Shown: positions 22,978-34,584, counted from the stretch's first letter. The stretch is DNA of 64,000 nucleotides from Malania oleifera (GCF_029873635.1 NC_080424.1:1267501-1331500); one strand, 5' to 3'. Translations and numbers: made by a program. The notes: generated by a model not told the origin, from the sequence alone.

Positions 22978-23140
22978 AGGTGATCGCTCATGGAAGGTCG
23001 AAGACAGCGGGACGCCGGGCAGTGCGAAGTGGGGCGGGAGGAGAGGAGAGTGCAACACAAACATGTCACACGTGCCGATGCAATAAGCTTGTAGCGATCG
23101 TATCGTTTGAGTTGAAGGCTTGACGAAGTGCATGTTTCGT
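22978..23140 (-). promoter_or_regulatory. Probable first (non-coding) exon and start region of the VPS52-like gene
   Basis: A short GC-rich, CT-rich island (minus strand CTCTCCTCTCCTCCCGCCCC at about 23048-23029) in otherwise AT-rich DNA, ending in the donor above. This is typical of a plant 5' UTR. No confident TATA box was found upstream. At 23141-23304 only AT-rich sequence follows before the next element. Confidence 0.4.
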
Positions 23141-23304
23141 ATAATTAAATGTTTGTGTGTTCAAATTTAATTTTGTAAATTTTGAATTTGACTTTCATCG
23201 AATTTTAAAATTTGAATTATAAATATTTAAATATGTGTTATTTTTAAAAATTTTAATATTTTCAATGCTTAAAAAATAATTATTTAATAAAATTAATAAG
23301 TAAT

Positions 23305-23738
23305 TGTTGTAGCCAAAAATTGAACGACTTTCATGATCCCTGATCACGACCATCTGAAAAGAAATAAATAAGTAAAGCTTGAAGGACCCGGGGTGTACTC
23401 CGAGGGATTTTTCTGATGCCTAAGTTAGGAATTGACTTGAGAGATTTTTTATGCAACAGTAAAGTAGAATTTACAATAAGATACCTTAACCTCTTCTCTG
23501 AGTCCTCATTTATAGCAATGGAGTTTGACCCAAAGGTGATATGTCATTTATTGATAAATTATGGTGCGAGCATGAATTATTCCGGTTATTACAACGTTGG
23601 CGTAGATTACTCTGATCATCATGGCACTAGCATCAATTGCTCTTACCAAACAGTTGACTGGGGTGGTAACTGCTCTCATCAATGTTCGGCTCTAGTCTCC
23701 TTTGAACTTATGGTAGGTGATATATTTGAGGTATATCA
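23305..23738 (-). repeat. 3' LTR (434 bp) of a non-autonomous LTR element
   Basis: Minus strand TGATATACC at 23738 to GGCTACAACA at 23305. It is preceded on the minus strand by a polypurine tract (GAAGGGGGGACAAC, 23739-23752). It is a direct copy of 25652-26085, with the same 434-bp length, and an inverted copy of 26731-27143. The left flank is AAATTAATAAGTAAT (23290-23304). The open frame 23416-23769 is not a gene; the same DNA is LTR in all three copies. Confidence 0.88.
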
Positions 23739-23854
23739 GTTGTCCCCCCTTCAGTGTCAAATTTTTTAAGTTTGTTTCCAAAGTTCGAAAGTTCTTGTTT
23801 TTTTTTTTTTTTTTTTAATGTCAAGCAGCTCTTCTCGGGGCATTTTAGGCTACT

Positions 23855-24330
23855 TGTGGCTTAATGAGTCGTGTTCTTCTTTTTTGTCGTTTTTTGCCTA
23901 ATGAGTTGTGCTCATATTTTGGGCCGTTTTTGGGTCTCACTAGCGTTGCTCGTCAGTTAGGCCGATTCTTCTTTACCTAATGAGTTGTGCTCATTTTTTG
24001 GGCAGTCTTCTAGCCTCACGAGTGTTGCTCGTCAGTTAGGCCGATTCTTCCTTACCTAATGAGTTGTGCTCTTTTTTTGAGTAGTGTTCTGGCATCGTGA
24101 GTGTTGCTCATCAGTTGGGCCAATTCTTCTTTGCCTAATGAGCTGTGCTCATTTTTTGGGTAGTCTTCTAGGCTTATAAGTGTTGCTCATCAGTTGGGTC
24201 GATTCTTCTTTACGTAATAAGCTATGCTCATTTTTTGGACAGTCTTCTGGCCTCACGAGCAAAGCATTGCTTGTCATTGGGTTGATTCTTCCTTACTTAA
24301 TGAGCTGTGCTCATTTTTTGGGCTATATCT
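23855..24330 (-). repeat. Tandem array, 79-bp unit, about 6 copies (orientation A)
   Basis: CCTAATGAGTTGTGCTCATT followed by TTTGGGCAGTCTTCTGGCCT and a GTTGCTCGTCAGTTGGGCC segment repeats at about 23897, 23977, 24055, 24137, 24216 and 24295. It lies between the internal region and the 3' LTR of the minus-strand element. Confidence 0.9.
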
Positions 24331-25222
24331 TCAGTAATATTTTGGTAATTTATGATGCCGGGATGGTTGTTCAATTCGACAAGTTCTTGCAGTTTTGATT
24401 TCATTGGGGCTAAAAATGTGAGTTATGGTATTTTCAATATCAGTTAGGATTCAAAATCGGTTCGGGATGAATTTGTTACAAAGGGTTTGGACGTGTATGC
24501 ATCAAGTGTTCGATCGTTTGCAGCAAAGGGAACTACAGGTGAGCGTGTAGTGCTTAGATTTCGCAAACTATTTTTGTGTCATCTTTAGGGTCTATAAACT
24601 CATATTATTCGATTGTATCCCAATTGATCCGTGAGTCCCATGTTGGACTTTTTGGACATGGGGTTGAAAGTGTGGTGGCAGATTAAAGTTTGAGATTGAG
24701 ATATGCGATATGTCTACCATTAACGACGGTGATTTTTTATTGTTTGTTTTGATTATGGTGGGGATTGTTCAACTGATTGGGCTCCAGGTGCTCGATAGAA
24801 TGTCACTAAGGAGCTCAGTTTTGCTGTTTGGGGTTTTGCTGATTGCAGATGTTACAATTGTGCAATTTCAGTGTATGTTGCAATTTCAACTCAAATTTCC
24901 AATTGCAATTTCAAATTCATTATTCAGAGCACTATTCAGCGCACATGAATGTGCAAGAGTCATTATTGCCGACCCCATAGTGCATTCAGCCAACCCATTG
25001 GAATTTCAAAGCTTGACTTTATTTATTTGGCTGGCAATGCAACTGTCATGACTCCACTATGCATTTGGTGCATAGGTCATTGTTCAATCAATTAAATAAC
25101 TTGAACATTCTATTAATTATTATTAGCCATTAAGGAAGAGCTCTTCAAGCATTGAAACTGTGGCATCTATATTTTCTTTTATTTTTTAGAATTATTATTG
25201 TATGATGGAGAAAAAATCATAC
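24331..25222 (-). mobile_element. Internal region of the non-autonomous element, no coding sequence recognised
   Basis: No gag or pol motif is visible on either strand. A hydrophobic plus-strand frame at 24710-25051 runs against the element and matches nothing I know. Confidence 0.5.
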
Positions 25223-25540
25223 CTTGAGAATAGGCACGTTGGCTACATAAATATTGCACATAGAAACATCAATTGTAGTCGGATTCGTATTAGATCCAGA
25301 ATTTCCCAATATCATAAGTTGGGTCCCGATTATTCGTCCGTCAATTTTCTTACTTGGCTTCTTCAATGTGAGCAAAGCGCCATTGATGTGCTTTAATGTA
25401 ATAAACTCGTACCCTTTACTTTTCCCAGTGACCTCGCCAAGGATCCCGACGACTTTGTCGAGGTCATCGTAAGTGGAGAAGAGATTGCGGAGGTTCTTGA
25501 TGGTAGTGTCCCATCCAAGGCTACGAATGAAGAGTTTGTG
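25223..25540 (-). pseudogene. Captured host gene fragment: RRM1 of a UBA2-type RNA-binding protein
   Basis: The minus strand is open for 106 codons. It encodes an RRM with RNP2-like LFIRSLGW and DTTIKNLRNLFSTYDDL, RNP1-like KSKGYEFITL, then KHINGALLTLKKPSKKIDGR and, after a Ser/Asn/Thr linker, the start of a second RRM (NIYVANVP). This order is the hallmark of plant UBP1-associated protein 2 (UBA2) proteins, nuclear RNA-binding regulators. The codon before HKLF is TAG where the family usually has Gln, and the reading frame stops at both ends. The fragment lies about 95 bp inside the PBS, in sense with the element, so it is a captured piece of host cDNA or gene and not a working gene. Confidence 0.85.
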
Positions 25541-25631
25541 CTAGGTAGGGTCTCAATCGAGCCAATGCATCAACCTTCAATTATTTGATGTAGTCGTGAT
25601 CAAGGATTGAAAGAGAAAACCTCTCAAGAAG

Positions 25632-25651
25632 TTCCCACAGACGGCGCCAAC
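25632..25651 (-). other. Primer-binding site of the non-autonomous element
   Basis: Minus strand TTGGCGCCGTCTGTGGGAA begins one base after the LTR end at 25652. This sequence is a common PBS in plant LTR elements and proves that 25652-26085 is the 5' LTR. Confidence 0.85.
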
Positions 25652-26085
25652 TGTTGCAGCCAAAAATTGAACGACTTTCACGATCCCTGATCATGACCGC
25701 CTGAAAAGAGATAAATAAGCAAGGCTTTGAGGACCCGGGGTGTACTCCGGGGGATCTCTTCGATGCCTAAGTCAAGGATTGGCTTGAGAGGTTTTTTATG
25801 TAACATTAAAGTAAAGTTTACAAGAAGATACCTTAGTCTCTTCCCTGAATCCCCATTTATAATGATGGAGTTTGACCTAAGGGTGATATGTCATTTATTG
25901 GCAAATTATGGTGCAAGCGTGAATTGGTCTGGTTATTACAGCATTGGCGTAGATTACTCTGGTCATCAAGGCACTGACGTCAATTGCTCTGGCCAAGCAG
26001 TTGACTTAGGTGGTAACTATCCTCATCAATGTTGGACTCTAGTCTCCTTTGAACTCATGGTAGGTGATATAATTGAGGTATATTA
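25652..26085 (-). repeat. 5' LTR (434 bp) of the non-autonomous element
   Basis: Same 434-bp LTR as 23305-23738, with scattered substitutions. Its outer end (minus TAATATACC, near 26085) abuts the 79-bp array of an oppositely oriented copy without any intervening host DNA. Confidence 0.88.
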
Positions 26086-26615
26086 GTTGAGCACAACTCA
26101 TTAGACAAGGAAGAATCAGCCCAACTGATGAGCAACGCTCGTGAGGTCAGAAGACTGCCCAAAAAATGAGCACAACTCATTAGGCAAAGAAGAATCGGCC
26201 CAATGGATGAACAACGCTCGTGAGGCTAGAAGACTGCCCAAAAAATGAGCATAGCTCATTAGGAAAAGAAAAATTGGCCGATTGATGAACAACGTTCGTG
26301 AGGCCAGAAGACTGCCCAAAAAATGAGCACAACTCATTAAATAAGGAAGAATCGGCCCAACTGACGAGCAACGCTCGTGAGGCCAAAAGATTGCTCAAAA
26401 AATAAGCACAATTCATTAGGCAAAGAAGAATCGGCCCAACTAATGAGCAACGCTCGTGAGGCCAGCAGATTGCCCAAAAAATGAGCACAGCTCATTAGGC
26501 AAAGAAGAATTAGCCCAACTGATGAGCAACACTCGTGAGGCCCAGAAAGGGCCCAAAATATGAGCACGACTCATTAGACCAGAAACGGCAAAAAAGAAGA
26601 GCACGACTCATTAAG
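26086..26615 (+). repeat. Tandem array, 79-bp unit, about 7 copies (orientation B)
   Basis: GAGCACAACTCATTAGGCAA recurs at about 26089, 26168, 26247, 26326, 26405, 26484 and 26563. The unit is the reverse complement of the array at 23855-24330. The open frames reading MSCAHFLG on the minus strand are shadows of this repeat. Confidence 0.92.
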
Positions 26616-26717
26616 TAACAAGCAACCCAAAATGTCTCAAGAAATGCTGCTCGACAAAAACAACAACTACAACAACAATTTTCGAACTTTGGAAGCCAGC
26701 TTCAAAAATTCGAACCT

Positions 26718-26730
26718 AAGGGGGAGCAAA
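26718..26730 (+). other. Polypurine tract of the plus-oriented copy
   Basis: AAGGGGGAGCAAA directly before LTR start TGATATACCCC at 26731. It corresponds to the inverted PPT next to 23738. Confidence 0.8.
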
Positions 26731-27143
26731 TGATATACCCCAAATATATAACCTACCTAGAAGATATCAGAGCGCAACATTATGAGGGTAGTTACCGCCC
26801 AAGTCAACCGCCCGACTAGAGCAATTGACGCCCGCTTTATAATAAGCAGAATGATTCACGCCAACAAGGTAAGAACCGGAGCGATTCACGCCCGCACCAT
26901 AACTCGCCAATAAATGACATTACACCCTTGGGTCAACCTCCGTCACTATAAATAGGGATTTGGAGAAGAGGCTAAGGTATCTCATCCTAACACACTTTAC
27001 TATTGCATAAAAACCTCTCAAACCCATCACTTACTTAGGCATCAGAGAGGTCCCCCGGAGTACACCTCGGGTCCTCTAAGCCACTTTGATTTGTTTCTTT
27101 TCACGTGGTCGTGATCAAGGATCGATTCATGAAGATTGTTCAA
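26731..27143 (+). repeat. Third LTR of the non-autonomous family, plus orientation, end clipped
   Basis: TGATATACCCC start, central CACTATAAATAGGG (TATA box at about 26946), and GGTCGTGATCAAGGATCG near the end. The terminal part present in the other two copies (TTTTTGGCTACAACA) is missing. Instead the host sequence AAATTAATAAGTAATT (27142-27157) begins, which is identical to the sequence left of the first LTR. Confidence 0.85.
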
Positions 27144-27157
27144 ATTAATAAGTAATT

Positions 27158-29000
27158 ATTTTTTATTTAATATAAATTTTTTTTTCTTATATATTTAATT
27201 ATTAATTTCTATTATTAAAAAATAATTTTTCTTCATTTTCTTTAAGAAAACGGCACAATTTCCCACTCATCCTTTTCCTTAACTTCCTCCTTCTCCCTGC
27301 TCCTATTCCTTCTACATTGTTCTCATTCTATTGTTTCATTTTACTTGCCTCCATTTAATATAATAAAATTTATTACTTTAATTTTAATCAGAGTTTTAAA
27401 AATTAATAAATGGTAATTTTATTGTAATTAAATTAATTGTTAATTGCAAATTATTAAAGATTATTAAGCCCCAATGGATTGAATGATTAATCCCACTCAT
27501 ATTTGAATTTTTTTCTTTATTACATTTAGCTTGGGTAACAAGTAGAGGTAACTCATTTCCTTCTTTTACTATTTTCTTCTTGTCCCCAAATCTAAATTTG
27601 AAAGTTCAAGTATGAAAGTTTCAAATTTTAGTTACTGGGATGTCTAATAAGAAATATATTTAATTTGATTATTATTGACACCCAAATTAGATAACTCATT
27701 TTGGTTGTTAACATGTTTAATGACTAAATAAAAACCAAATAAAGAAATCAAACCACTGTTTCTCTTACTTACAATTTTGTTTTTAAAAACATCAGAATCG
27801 CCACTTTATTTTAGTTTTTTGAAAAGTGTAAGACGAAGGAGCATCTTTTGAAAAGTGATTTATGTTTGAAAACACTATTGTGAATAGGTAAGATAGACCT
27901 TTAAGCTTTTTTTAAATGAAGTTTAAAGGTCTAACACGATAAAACATTTTTTCTAAGAATGATAATCGTACTTACCTTGTGTGTGTGTATGTCTTCTATT
28001 TTGAAATTTAATTTTTAAGAAAATATGAAAAAAAAAGATAAAGAAAATGCTAAGTTGGAACAATGGTTGGTTGATCGTGTGCAAAGGTCGGTCAATCACC
28101 TACTGCAACTTTCCCTTTATTTATCTATTTTGCAGAAAACTATTGGACCTTTAATCTCTTTTCAAAAGACTTTCATAAAATCTATGCAGAAGACTTAGCC
28201 TCATGAAAACCCTACTATTTTATGCCCTTCCAAAATAAACACACATTCATACATAAATGAAAGATAAAATGGAGAGAATAAAAGGAAAAAAAATTTGTTT
28301 TAATTTTTTATGTTGTTGTGGTTGAATTTACATGTGTAGATTACTTGCATATCCACTGAATAGGAATCAAGTGACTTGTATTTTACCAAAACATTTTCAA
28401 AAAATATTTTTAGAATTTTTTTTAATGAAATCCATAAAATTAAATGAAAACACTTTAAAACCCTTGTAGTTTTTATTTAAAAATCTTTATTTTTGTTTGA
28501 AAACTCTTACTTTTCAATAAATCTTTTGTAAAAATATAGATTCAAAATCAAGTTTAAGTTTGAAAAAATACATCAAGTCACTTCATAGGTGATTACTTTG
28601 AAAATTAGTATTTACTTAATTTTTTAAAAAATTAAATTTTTTATGGAAGAACCACAAAACTCGCACTGAAATCATGTTTTTAGAAACTTTGAAAGTTCTG
28701 GAGAATACCCAAAAGCCACAATATGAGCATTCTCTCCAATTTTTGGTATGAAAATCTTGAAAACACTTGAAATCCGTTAAAAATTCTTTAAAAATGAAAA
28801 TTTTATTTTTTATGCAAAAATCATGAAAACTCCTGAGATATCAGCAATCAGACTTGACCAATACACTCCAGAGAGTGTTTAAACATGAAAGTAGCTTGAA
28901 AAATAAAAGAAAATAGAGAAAAAAATGGCAAAAATATGACCTTTGGATTCACTGATTGGCCGCCTATAAAGGTCAATCAATCGTCTATTGTAGTACAATG
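27158..29000. other. AT-rich DNA, no gene recognised
   Basis: A stretch at 27780-27970 begins with AGAATCGCCACTTTATTTTA and resembles the GGAGTCGCCACT end block of Tat LTRs, so part of it may be very old LTR. Otherwise nothing coding or repetitive beyond AT-rich runs. Confidence 0.4.
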
Positions 29001-31720
29001 TGATAGGAATGGTGTATTCCCAAGAGGGGGGTGAATTAGGTATTTAAAATTTTTTTCCTAGGTTGACTTCAAATCACAATCAGTATAACATAACTTAGGG
29101 TCTTTCTAAGAGATAAGAAATTCGAATATTAATATTTGGAAGTATTTAAATCATGCACAACATTCACAATAAATCAAATTTAAACATACATGTGCGGGAA
29201 AGATAAATAGTAAAGAGAAAGAGAGACACAACATTTGTTATTGGGGTTCAACCAATCCTGCCTACATCCCCGCCTTGAGCCAACAGCCCAAGGATTTCAC
29301 TAATGCTCACTTAACGGGTGGAGTGACACCGATTACAATCAAGTAAATTAGCACAGGGCTGACCTCAACCTTTATAACCAGGTCAATTAGTGGGGTTGAC
29401 CTCAACCTACACCTTACTAGGATGATGTACCTAACTTTCCTAACCTGGTCTAAGTCAATCCGAGACTTTTTTAACTGAGTCTAAGTTTATGCGGGACTTT
29501 TCACAGGACGAGTCTGACTCTTAAGGCCACGCTTGGAATACAAATATATTTAATAGAATTTGCATACAAACAAATGCTTCTAAACTAAGCAAGGATGTAC
29601 AACATTAAAATCTAATATGCACTCTCATATGATTTTGAAATGAAGCTCATGTAGAGTATGAGTTTTCTCTCAAAATATTTTTCAAGTAAAATTTGAGAGT
29701 TTAAAAAATGATTTTCTTTTCTAAAAGGATTGACCTTTTCAAATTCAAATAAAAAAGGCTACCAAGCAAAAATGAATATATATTTTAGCCTTTTTTTCAA
29801 GAAGTTTTTCAAGCCAATATATATTAATAAATATCTGCTCAAAGCTCTTGAATAACCCAAAGAGTTTCTCCAAAAATATATTTCATGATAAGTAGAAGAA
29901 ACTAGGATTTTGCTATCAAAATGATGGACCTTTATAAAATAAAAGGAGAAGCCTCTGAAGTAAGTATATATTAAATTGATATATGCTCAAGGCTCCCTCT
30001 TGTATAACTCAAAGAAATTCTCCAACAAATATTTTCAAGATAAGAGTAGGAGAATATTAGGGTTTTCAAAATGATTGACCTTAGTAAAATTAATCTCAAG
30101 AAGGCATTCAAGCAAAATATATGAGCAAGAATATTAGCCCAAGCCTTCAAGACATTATTCACAAGAAATTTCTCCAAAAAAATATTTTTCCAAATAAAAG
30201 AATATGGGAGAAATTTAATCTTTGAAAACATGAAAAATAGAGAGTCCTTCAAGCAATACACATATAGAGAATGTTATACGCTCAAGTCTCTTCAAATATA
30301 ACCCCAAAAATATTTTCCCCAAAAATGGCTTTCAAAAGAAGAGTATAGGAGAAATTTTAATCTTTGAAAATATATCACAAATGAAAGAAGAAGACCATCA
30401 AGCAATATATATGTACATGATATATGCTCAAGCCTCTTCACGTAAAACCCCTAAGAATATTTTCTCCCAAAATGATTTTCAAATAAAAGAATAGTAGGAG
30501 AAAAATGAGAATTTAAAGAACAAATGGGATATAGAAGTGTGGGAGAATCAAAGAATGATAAACTACATTAACAAATGGGTTTTAGGGTTGTATTTATAGG
30601 CAAAAACCCCTTGTGACCGTTATATAATCGTTGGGACCTTAAAATATATTTTTATTTTGAAAACTAGCCTTTTTTTTGCCTTTGGGATACTTTCCTGAGA
30701 AGGTCGATCGACCAAGCTCAAGGTTCGGTCAACCAAGGCTTGAAATCCGCGAGCTTCGGTCGACCGTAGTGAAGATTCGATCGGCCGGCCTCGAGTTTTC
30801 TGCATACACACTGTTCAGTGTTTCAGCCATAACTTTTTCTATACAACTCTAAATGAAATTTTCTTGATATAAATATAAATCTAAGAGAAAATCCCACAAC
30901 TTTCATGTTGAACACATTTTAAGATAAAAAGTTTTGAATTGATAAAAATGCCCATCAATGAGACGGAAGAAACATGAAGAGAGTTTTTCTATTACGGACA
31001 CCTTTTAGTGTTTTAACCATAAAGTTTTTTGTGTAACTCTAATTTGGACATTCTTGGTATCAATAGAAATCTAAGGGAAAATGCCACAATTTTCATGTTG
31101 AACATAGTTTGATATGAGATCGAATTGAGTGAGAAAATTGCTTATTTCTAACGTTCGATTGAATGGCCCGTTGACCGATCCCTTTGAAAAATTTAGTTTT
31201 TGCCTGCTTTTAACTTTAAAACCATTTAAAAACTTTTTTACAAGTTAGAAATTTTATGAAAAGGGTTTTTCATGTTACTTGGAGGTCCTATGGTCAATCT
31301 AAGGTTAGGTAGAGCTTCAATTTAAATCATGTAAGATGCATGCACATTCAACCCTAATTACTATTACAACCCAGAAAATAAATAAAGTCTTCGTGTCTTC
31401 TACTCCTCAATGCTGCATGGAATATGCCGATTGGTGTTCTTCTCAATGCTCTTTACGGCTTCCATTTTGCATTCATCACTTGTGCTTATAAAAATATAAA
31501 CCTGTTCACACTCAGTCACAAGTGGGATACTGTGGTTTGTCATTATCAAAACAGGGATCAAACTCAAAAAGTCAATATAATGGTTACTTTTCTTAAAACA
31601 TAGGGGGCGGTCAACTGTGCCTGCAGGTGGGTCAACCATGCTTGTAGGTGAGTAGATTGTGCCTAATGGTAGGTCAACCATTTGTATGTTCATATTCAAA
31701 AAGATTACAATTCATGACAT
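29000..31720. repeat. Unclassified dispersed repeat with tandem sections
   Basis: Starts near GGGGGGTGAATTAGGTATTT and ends near a TGTGGTTTGTCATTATCAAA segment, both of types often seen in plant repeats of uncertain class. It contains the tandem section 29790-30530, a possible TATA box (GTATTTATAGGC, 30589), two copies of a roughly 110-bp block (30803-30920 and 31010-31120), and clusters of GGTCGACC/GGTCAACC motifs. No coding domain was found. Confidence 0.4.
29790..30530. repeat. Tandem section, about 145-bp unit, 5 degenerate copies
   Basis: Each unit has ATATATG(C/A)TCAAG(C/G)CT, then an AAATATTTTC-type segment, then a TAGGAGAAA segment and an AAGAAG(A/C)C-TCAAGC segment. Units begin at about 29830, 29970, 30110, 30265 and 30410. 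Confidence 0.65.
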
Positions 31721-31740
31721 TTCAATAAAATGTTTTCATG

Positions 31741-31878
31741 AATTTCAATCATTATTAAACTCTAACATCCCTAGATGACATGACCCAACCAAGGAAATGT
31801 ACATTACATATATATAAAAAAAACACTAACATTATATTATACGCACACATTCATGTTTTACATGCAAAAACACGAACT
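31741..31878 (+). repeat. Duplicated segment, copy 1
   Basis: Matches 37487-37625 over about 135 bp (shared CCAACCAAGGAAATGTACATT and flanking TAATCATTATTAAACT). The CACTA end begins immediately at its right edge. Confidence 0.75.
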
Positions 31879-32463
31879 CACTATAAAAAATAAGGTTATT
31901 AGTGACGGTTTTAAACCGTCACTAATACTCACAAAACCGTCACTACTAGTATTAGTGACGGTACTCCGAGTATTAGTGAAGGTTTTCAATTTGTCGCTAT
32001 ATCTGCCGTTACTAATACTTATTAGTGACGAATATTTCAAACCATCACTAATAATAGAGTATTAGTGACGGATTAAAACAGTCACTAATAATAGAGTATT
32101 AGTCACGGTTTTAATCTATCACTAAAGACCGAAGCCCGTCACTATAGATTCTACATCAGATCGGTCAAAAATCGTCATTAATGCTTTATTATTAGTGATG
32201 GTTTTAAATTCATCACTATTGTTCTATTATTAGTGACAGTTTTATATTCGTCACTATTACTCCATTATTAGTGACGGTTTTAGAATCGTCACTATTACTC
32301 CTTAGTAGTGACGGTTTGAGAAACGTCACTATTGGTTTATTATTAGTGACGGTTTTAAAGCTGTCACTATTGCTCTGCAGAACCATTACTTATGGATTTA
32401 GTGACTGTTTTAAATCGTCACTAAAGCCATAGTATTAGTGACGATTTTGAAATCGTCACTAAT
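31879..32463 (+). mobile_element. CACTA (En/Spm) transposon end with subterminal repeats
   Basis: Begins CACTATAAAAAATAAGG and carries at least a dozen copies of TTAGTGACGGTTTTAAA, in both orientations, over 580 bp. CACTA elements are cut-and-paste DNA transposons whose transposase binds such subterminal repeats. Only one end is seen: no inverse TATAGTG end or transposase gene was found to the right, so this is an end fragment or its partner has decayed. Confidence 0.8.
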
Positions 32464-34516
32464 ACTTAAATTGCACAATTAATAGTAAAGTGTATTTTTT
32501 TTTCCAATTATTCATTCCTGTAAAAATCTGGTTCAAATTAATTCCTGTAAAAACCATAATTGCAATAAAATTCATAAATTATTCAAAATTCTAATTCAAA
32601 TTTAAGTACAAATATATTATACAAATTCAAATACAAATATATTATACAAATTCAAATTTAAATACACAATATTATAAAAATTTAAATTTAAATACATTTC
32701 ATTTGTTCAGATAAAAAAAAAAGTGAAAAGCTGCATCCGAGCTGCATGACATTGTCCTGACGTTGTCACAGTTGCAAACCCTACAAATTAAGAAAGTTAA
32801 AAAAATTAGTATACGGTTTTTGAAAATAAATCACTACGTAGCACATATATAGGCATAAAAAATAAATCACATCAACATCAGATTGTAACAATAGTCTGCC
32901 AAAAGTGTAGTCTCCTTCTCCTTCTCCCATGGTGACAAATAGTAGCATAGGCTTCTTCTAAGCCCTATGGTCCTAAACTCTATTTATATATCATTTTGAT
33001 TTAAATTTATTTTTTACTACTTTCTACTTTCCAGCCAATGCCAATATAGAAAGTGAGGAGATCTAGAGAGCATAGACACGAATCAAGCTCATAGCTCTAC
33101 CCCCCTAACCCTTTTAAGTTTCCACTTTCCAAAATCAGTTTGATTGTAGTGATTTGAAGTAAACAATATCAGCAAAGCTTTCTTTGTAGAGGACGAAATA
33201 ATCCACCCCTCAATTAGTACACACCAATACAAAGAATGAAAAACACAGCAATAATGCAAATTAGGCAGCGCACACTAGCACAAAGCAACAATATAAAACT
33301 TCAAAGGTTAAGTTCAAAAAGCAGTCATGACTACAGAATTCAGTATTCTAGGAGGAATCACAGATATACATAGCCTCTCTAAGGTTCGCTTTGACCACAT
33401 AGTCCACAACGAATAACTGCAGGCACTTAAGCAGCCATGCTGACACTCAATAAACAATCTAGCAGCAGCTAGAAGCATTTGCAAGCAGGGCTAGGTGATC
33501 ACGTACACACACAACATCATTACAGTATCTTCACTTGACAACCAATTAGAAGAAGAATCAGAAATATTTGTAAGTTGTCTTATGTCGAGGTAATGCATTG
33601 AAGATGTATTTTGGATTGCCACCACAACCTTGAGGCTTTGAAGGACATAATGTGAAATTTAACCAGTTAGATGGAAGGTATCATGGCTAAAATAAGCTTA
33701 CGTTTTGATGGCCGTGAAGTTGTAAATATAACATCATAAACATTAATCAAACTACACAGTTCTCACATAGGTGAGCCTATATTGCCAAGTAGAAAAAAAA
33801 ATTGATATATACTCGGACAATTACTACACCGTGCTTGCAGCAATGGAACACGGTGGCTGCCAAGTAGCTGCGCATGAAACAATGAGATCAAATTCTTAGA
33901 TCTAATTTATTCGTTGAAACTAAAAGAAAGTGTTATAATAAAATGACAAAAATATGATTAGTCAAGGAAAGTTAAGAAGAAACAAGGCCAAGACCCCTTG
34001 ACAGTTCTTACCTCCTGAAAAGTATGGGTCTCTTGAGAATTTTTAGGAAAAGGAAAAAGTTAGGACGCTCACTTATTTTGGATATGTGATCTTCTTGTAA
34101 CTAGTCTATACTGGAATATTGTTGTAATCTTACAATAATAAATGTTTTTATTCAAATTATTCTTTCACCATCTTTTCCTTGTAAACCTCATCTCTATATT
34201 ATAAGGTAACCATTGTTAGGGAACAGTACAAGGAAAGACTATAACGTGAGATAGGGAAGACCACATTCTGAGATAGGAAACAAAACATGTTTGGCAGGAG
34301 ATGTGCACAAATAACTTAAAAATATATCTAAGCATCTCATCTAATCAGCAGTAAGGATGTAAGAACATTCAAGCTTTTAGAATACTGCTAGTATCATGGC
34401 CATCTCCTAAAGTTTTCTTCCATTTGGCAAAATGTCCCATTGGAGAGAGAGAACCCCCACAAGCTAGTTTACCCATGAAGTTACTTTCAAACAATATCCC
34501 AGTAACATATTCTCTA
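32464..34516. other. No recognisable gene
   Basis: AT-rich sequence. At 32590-32700 the phrase TACAAATTCAAATACAAATA is repeated several times. Otherwise nothing that I can assign on either strand. Confidence 0.4.

Positions 34517-34582
<66 letters not shown>
34517..34582. repeat. Compound (AT)n(GT)n microsatellite
   Basis: About 9 AT units followed by about 24 GT units. The open frames on both strands here are shadows of the repeat. Confidence 0.95.

Positions 34583-34584
<2 letters not shown>

Noticed and set aside
24710..25051. 113-residue hydrophobic frame on the plus strand
   Set aside because: Antisense to its element, no recognisable domain, likely chance in AT-rich DNA.
23416..26086. 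Two similar frames of 117 and 119 residues (23416-23769 and 25727-26086) that look like paralogous genes
   Set aside because: Both are the same LTR; similarity covers the non-coding ends equally and the LTRs border PBS and PPT.
26116..26567. Overlapping frames encoding repeated MSCAHFLG-type peptides
   Set aside because: Frames arise from the 79-bp array; similar frames appear in several phases, and no start, domain or codon bias supports a gene.
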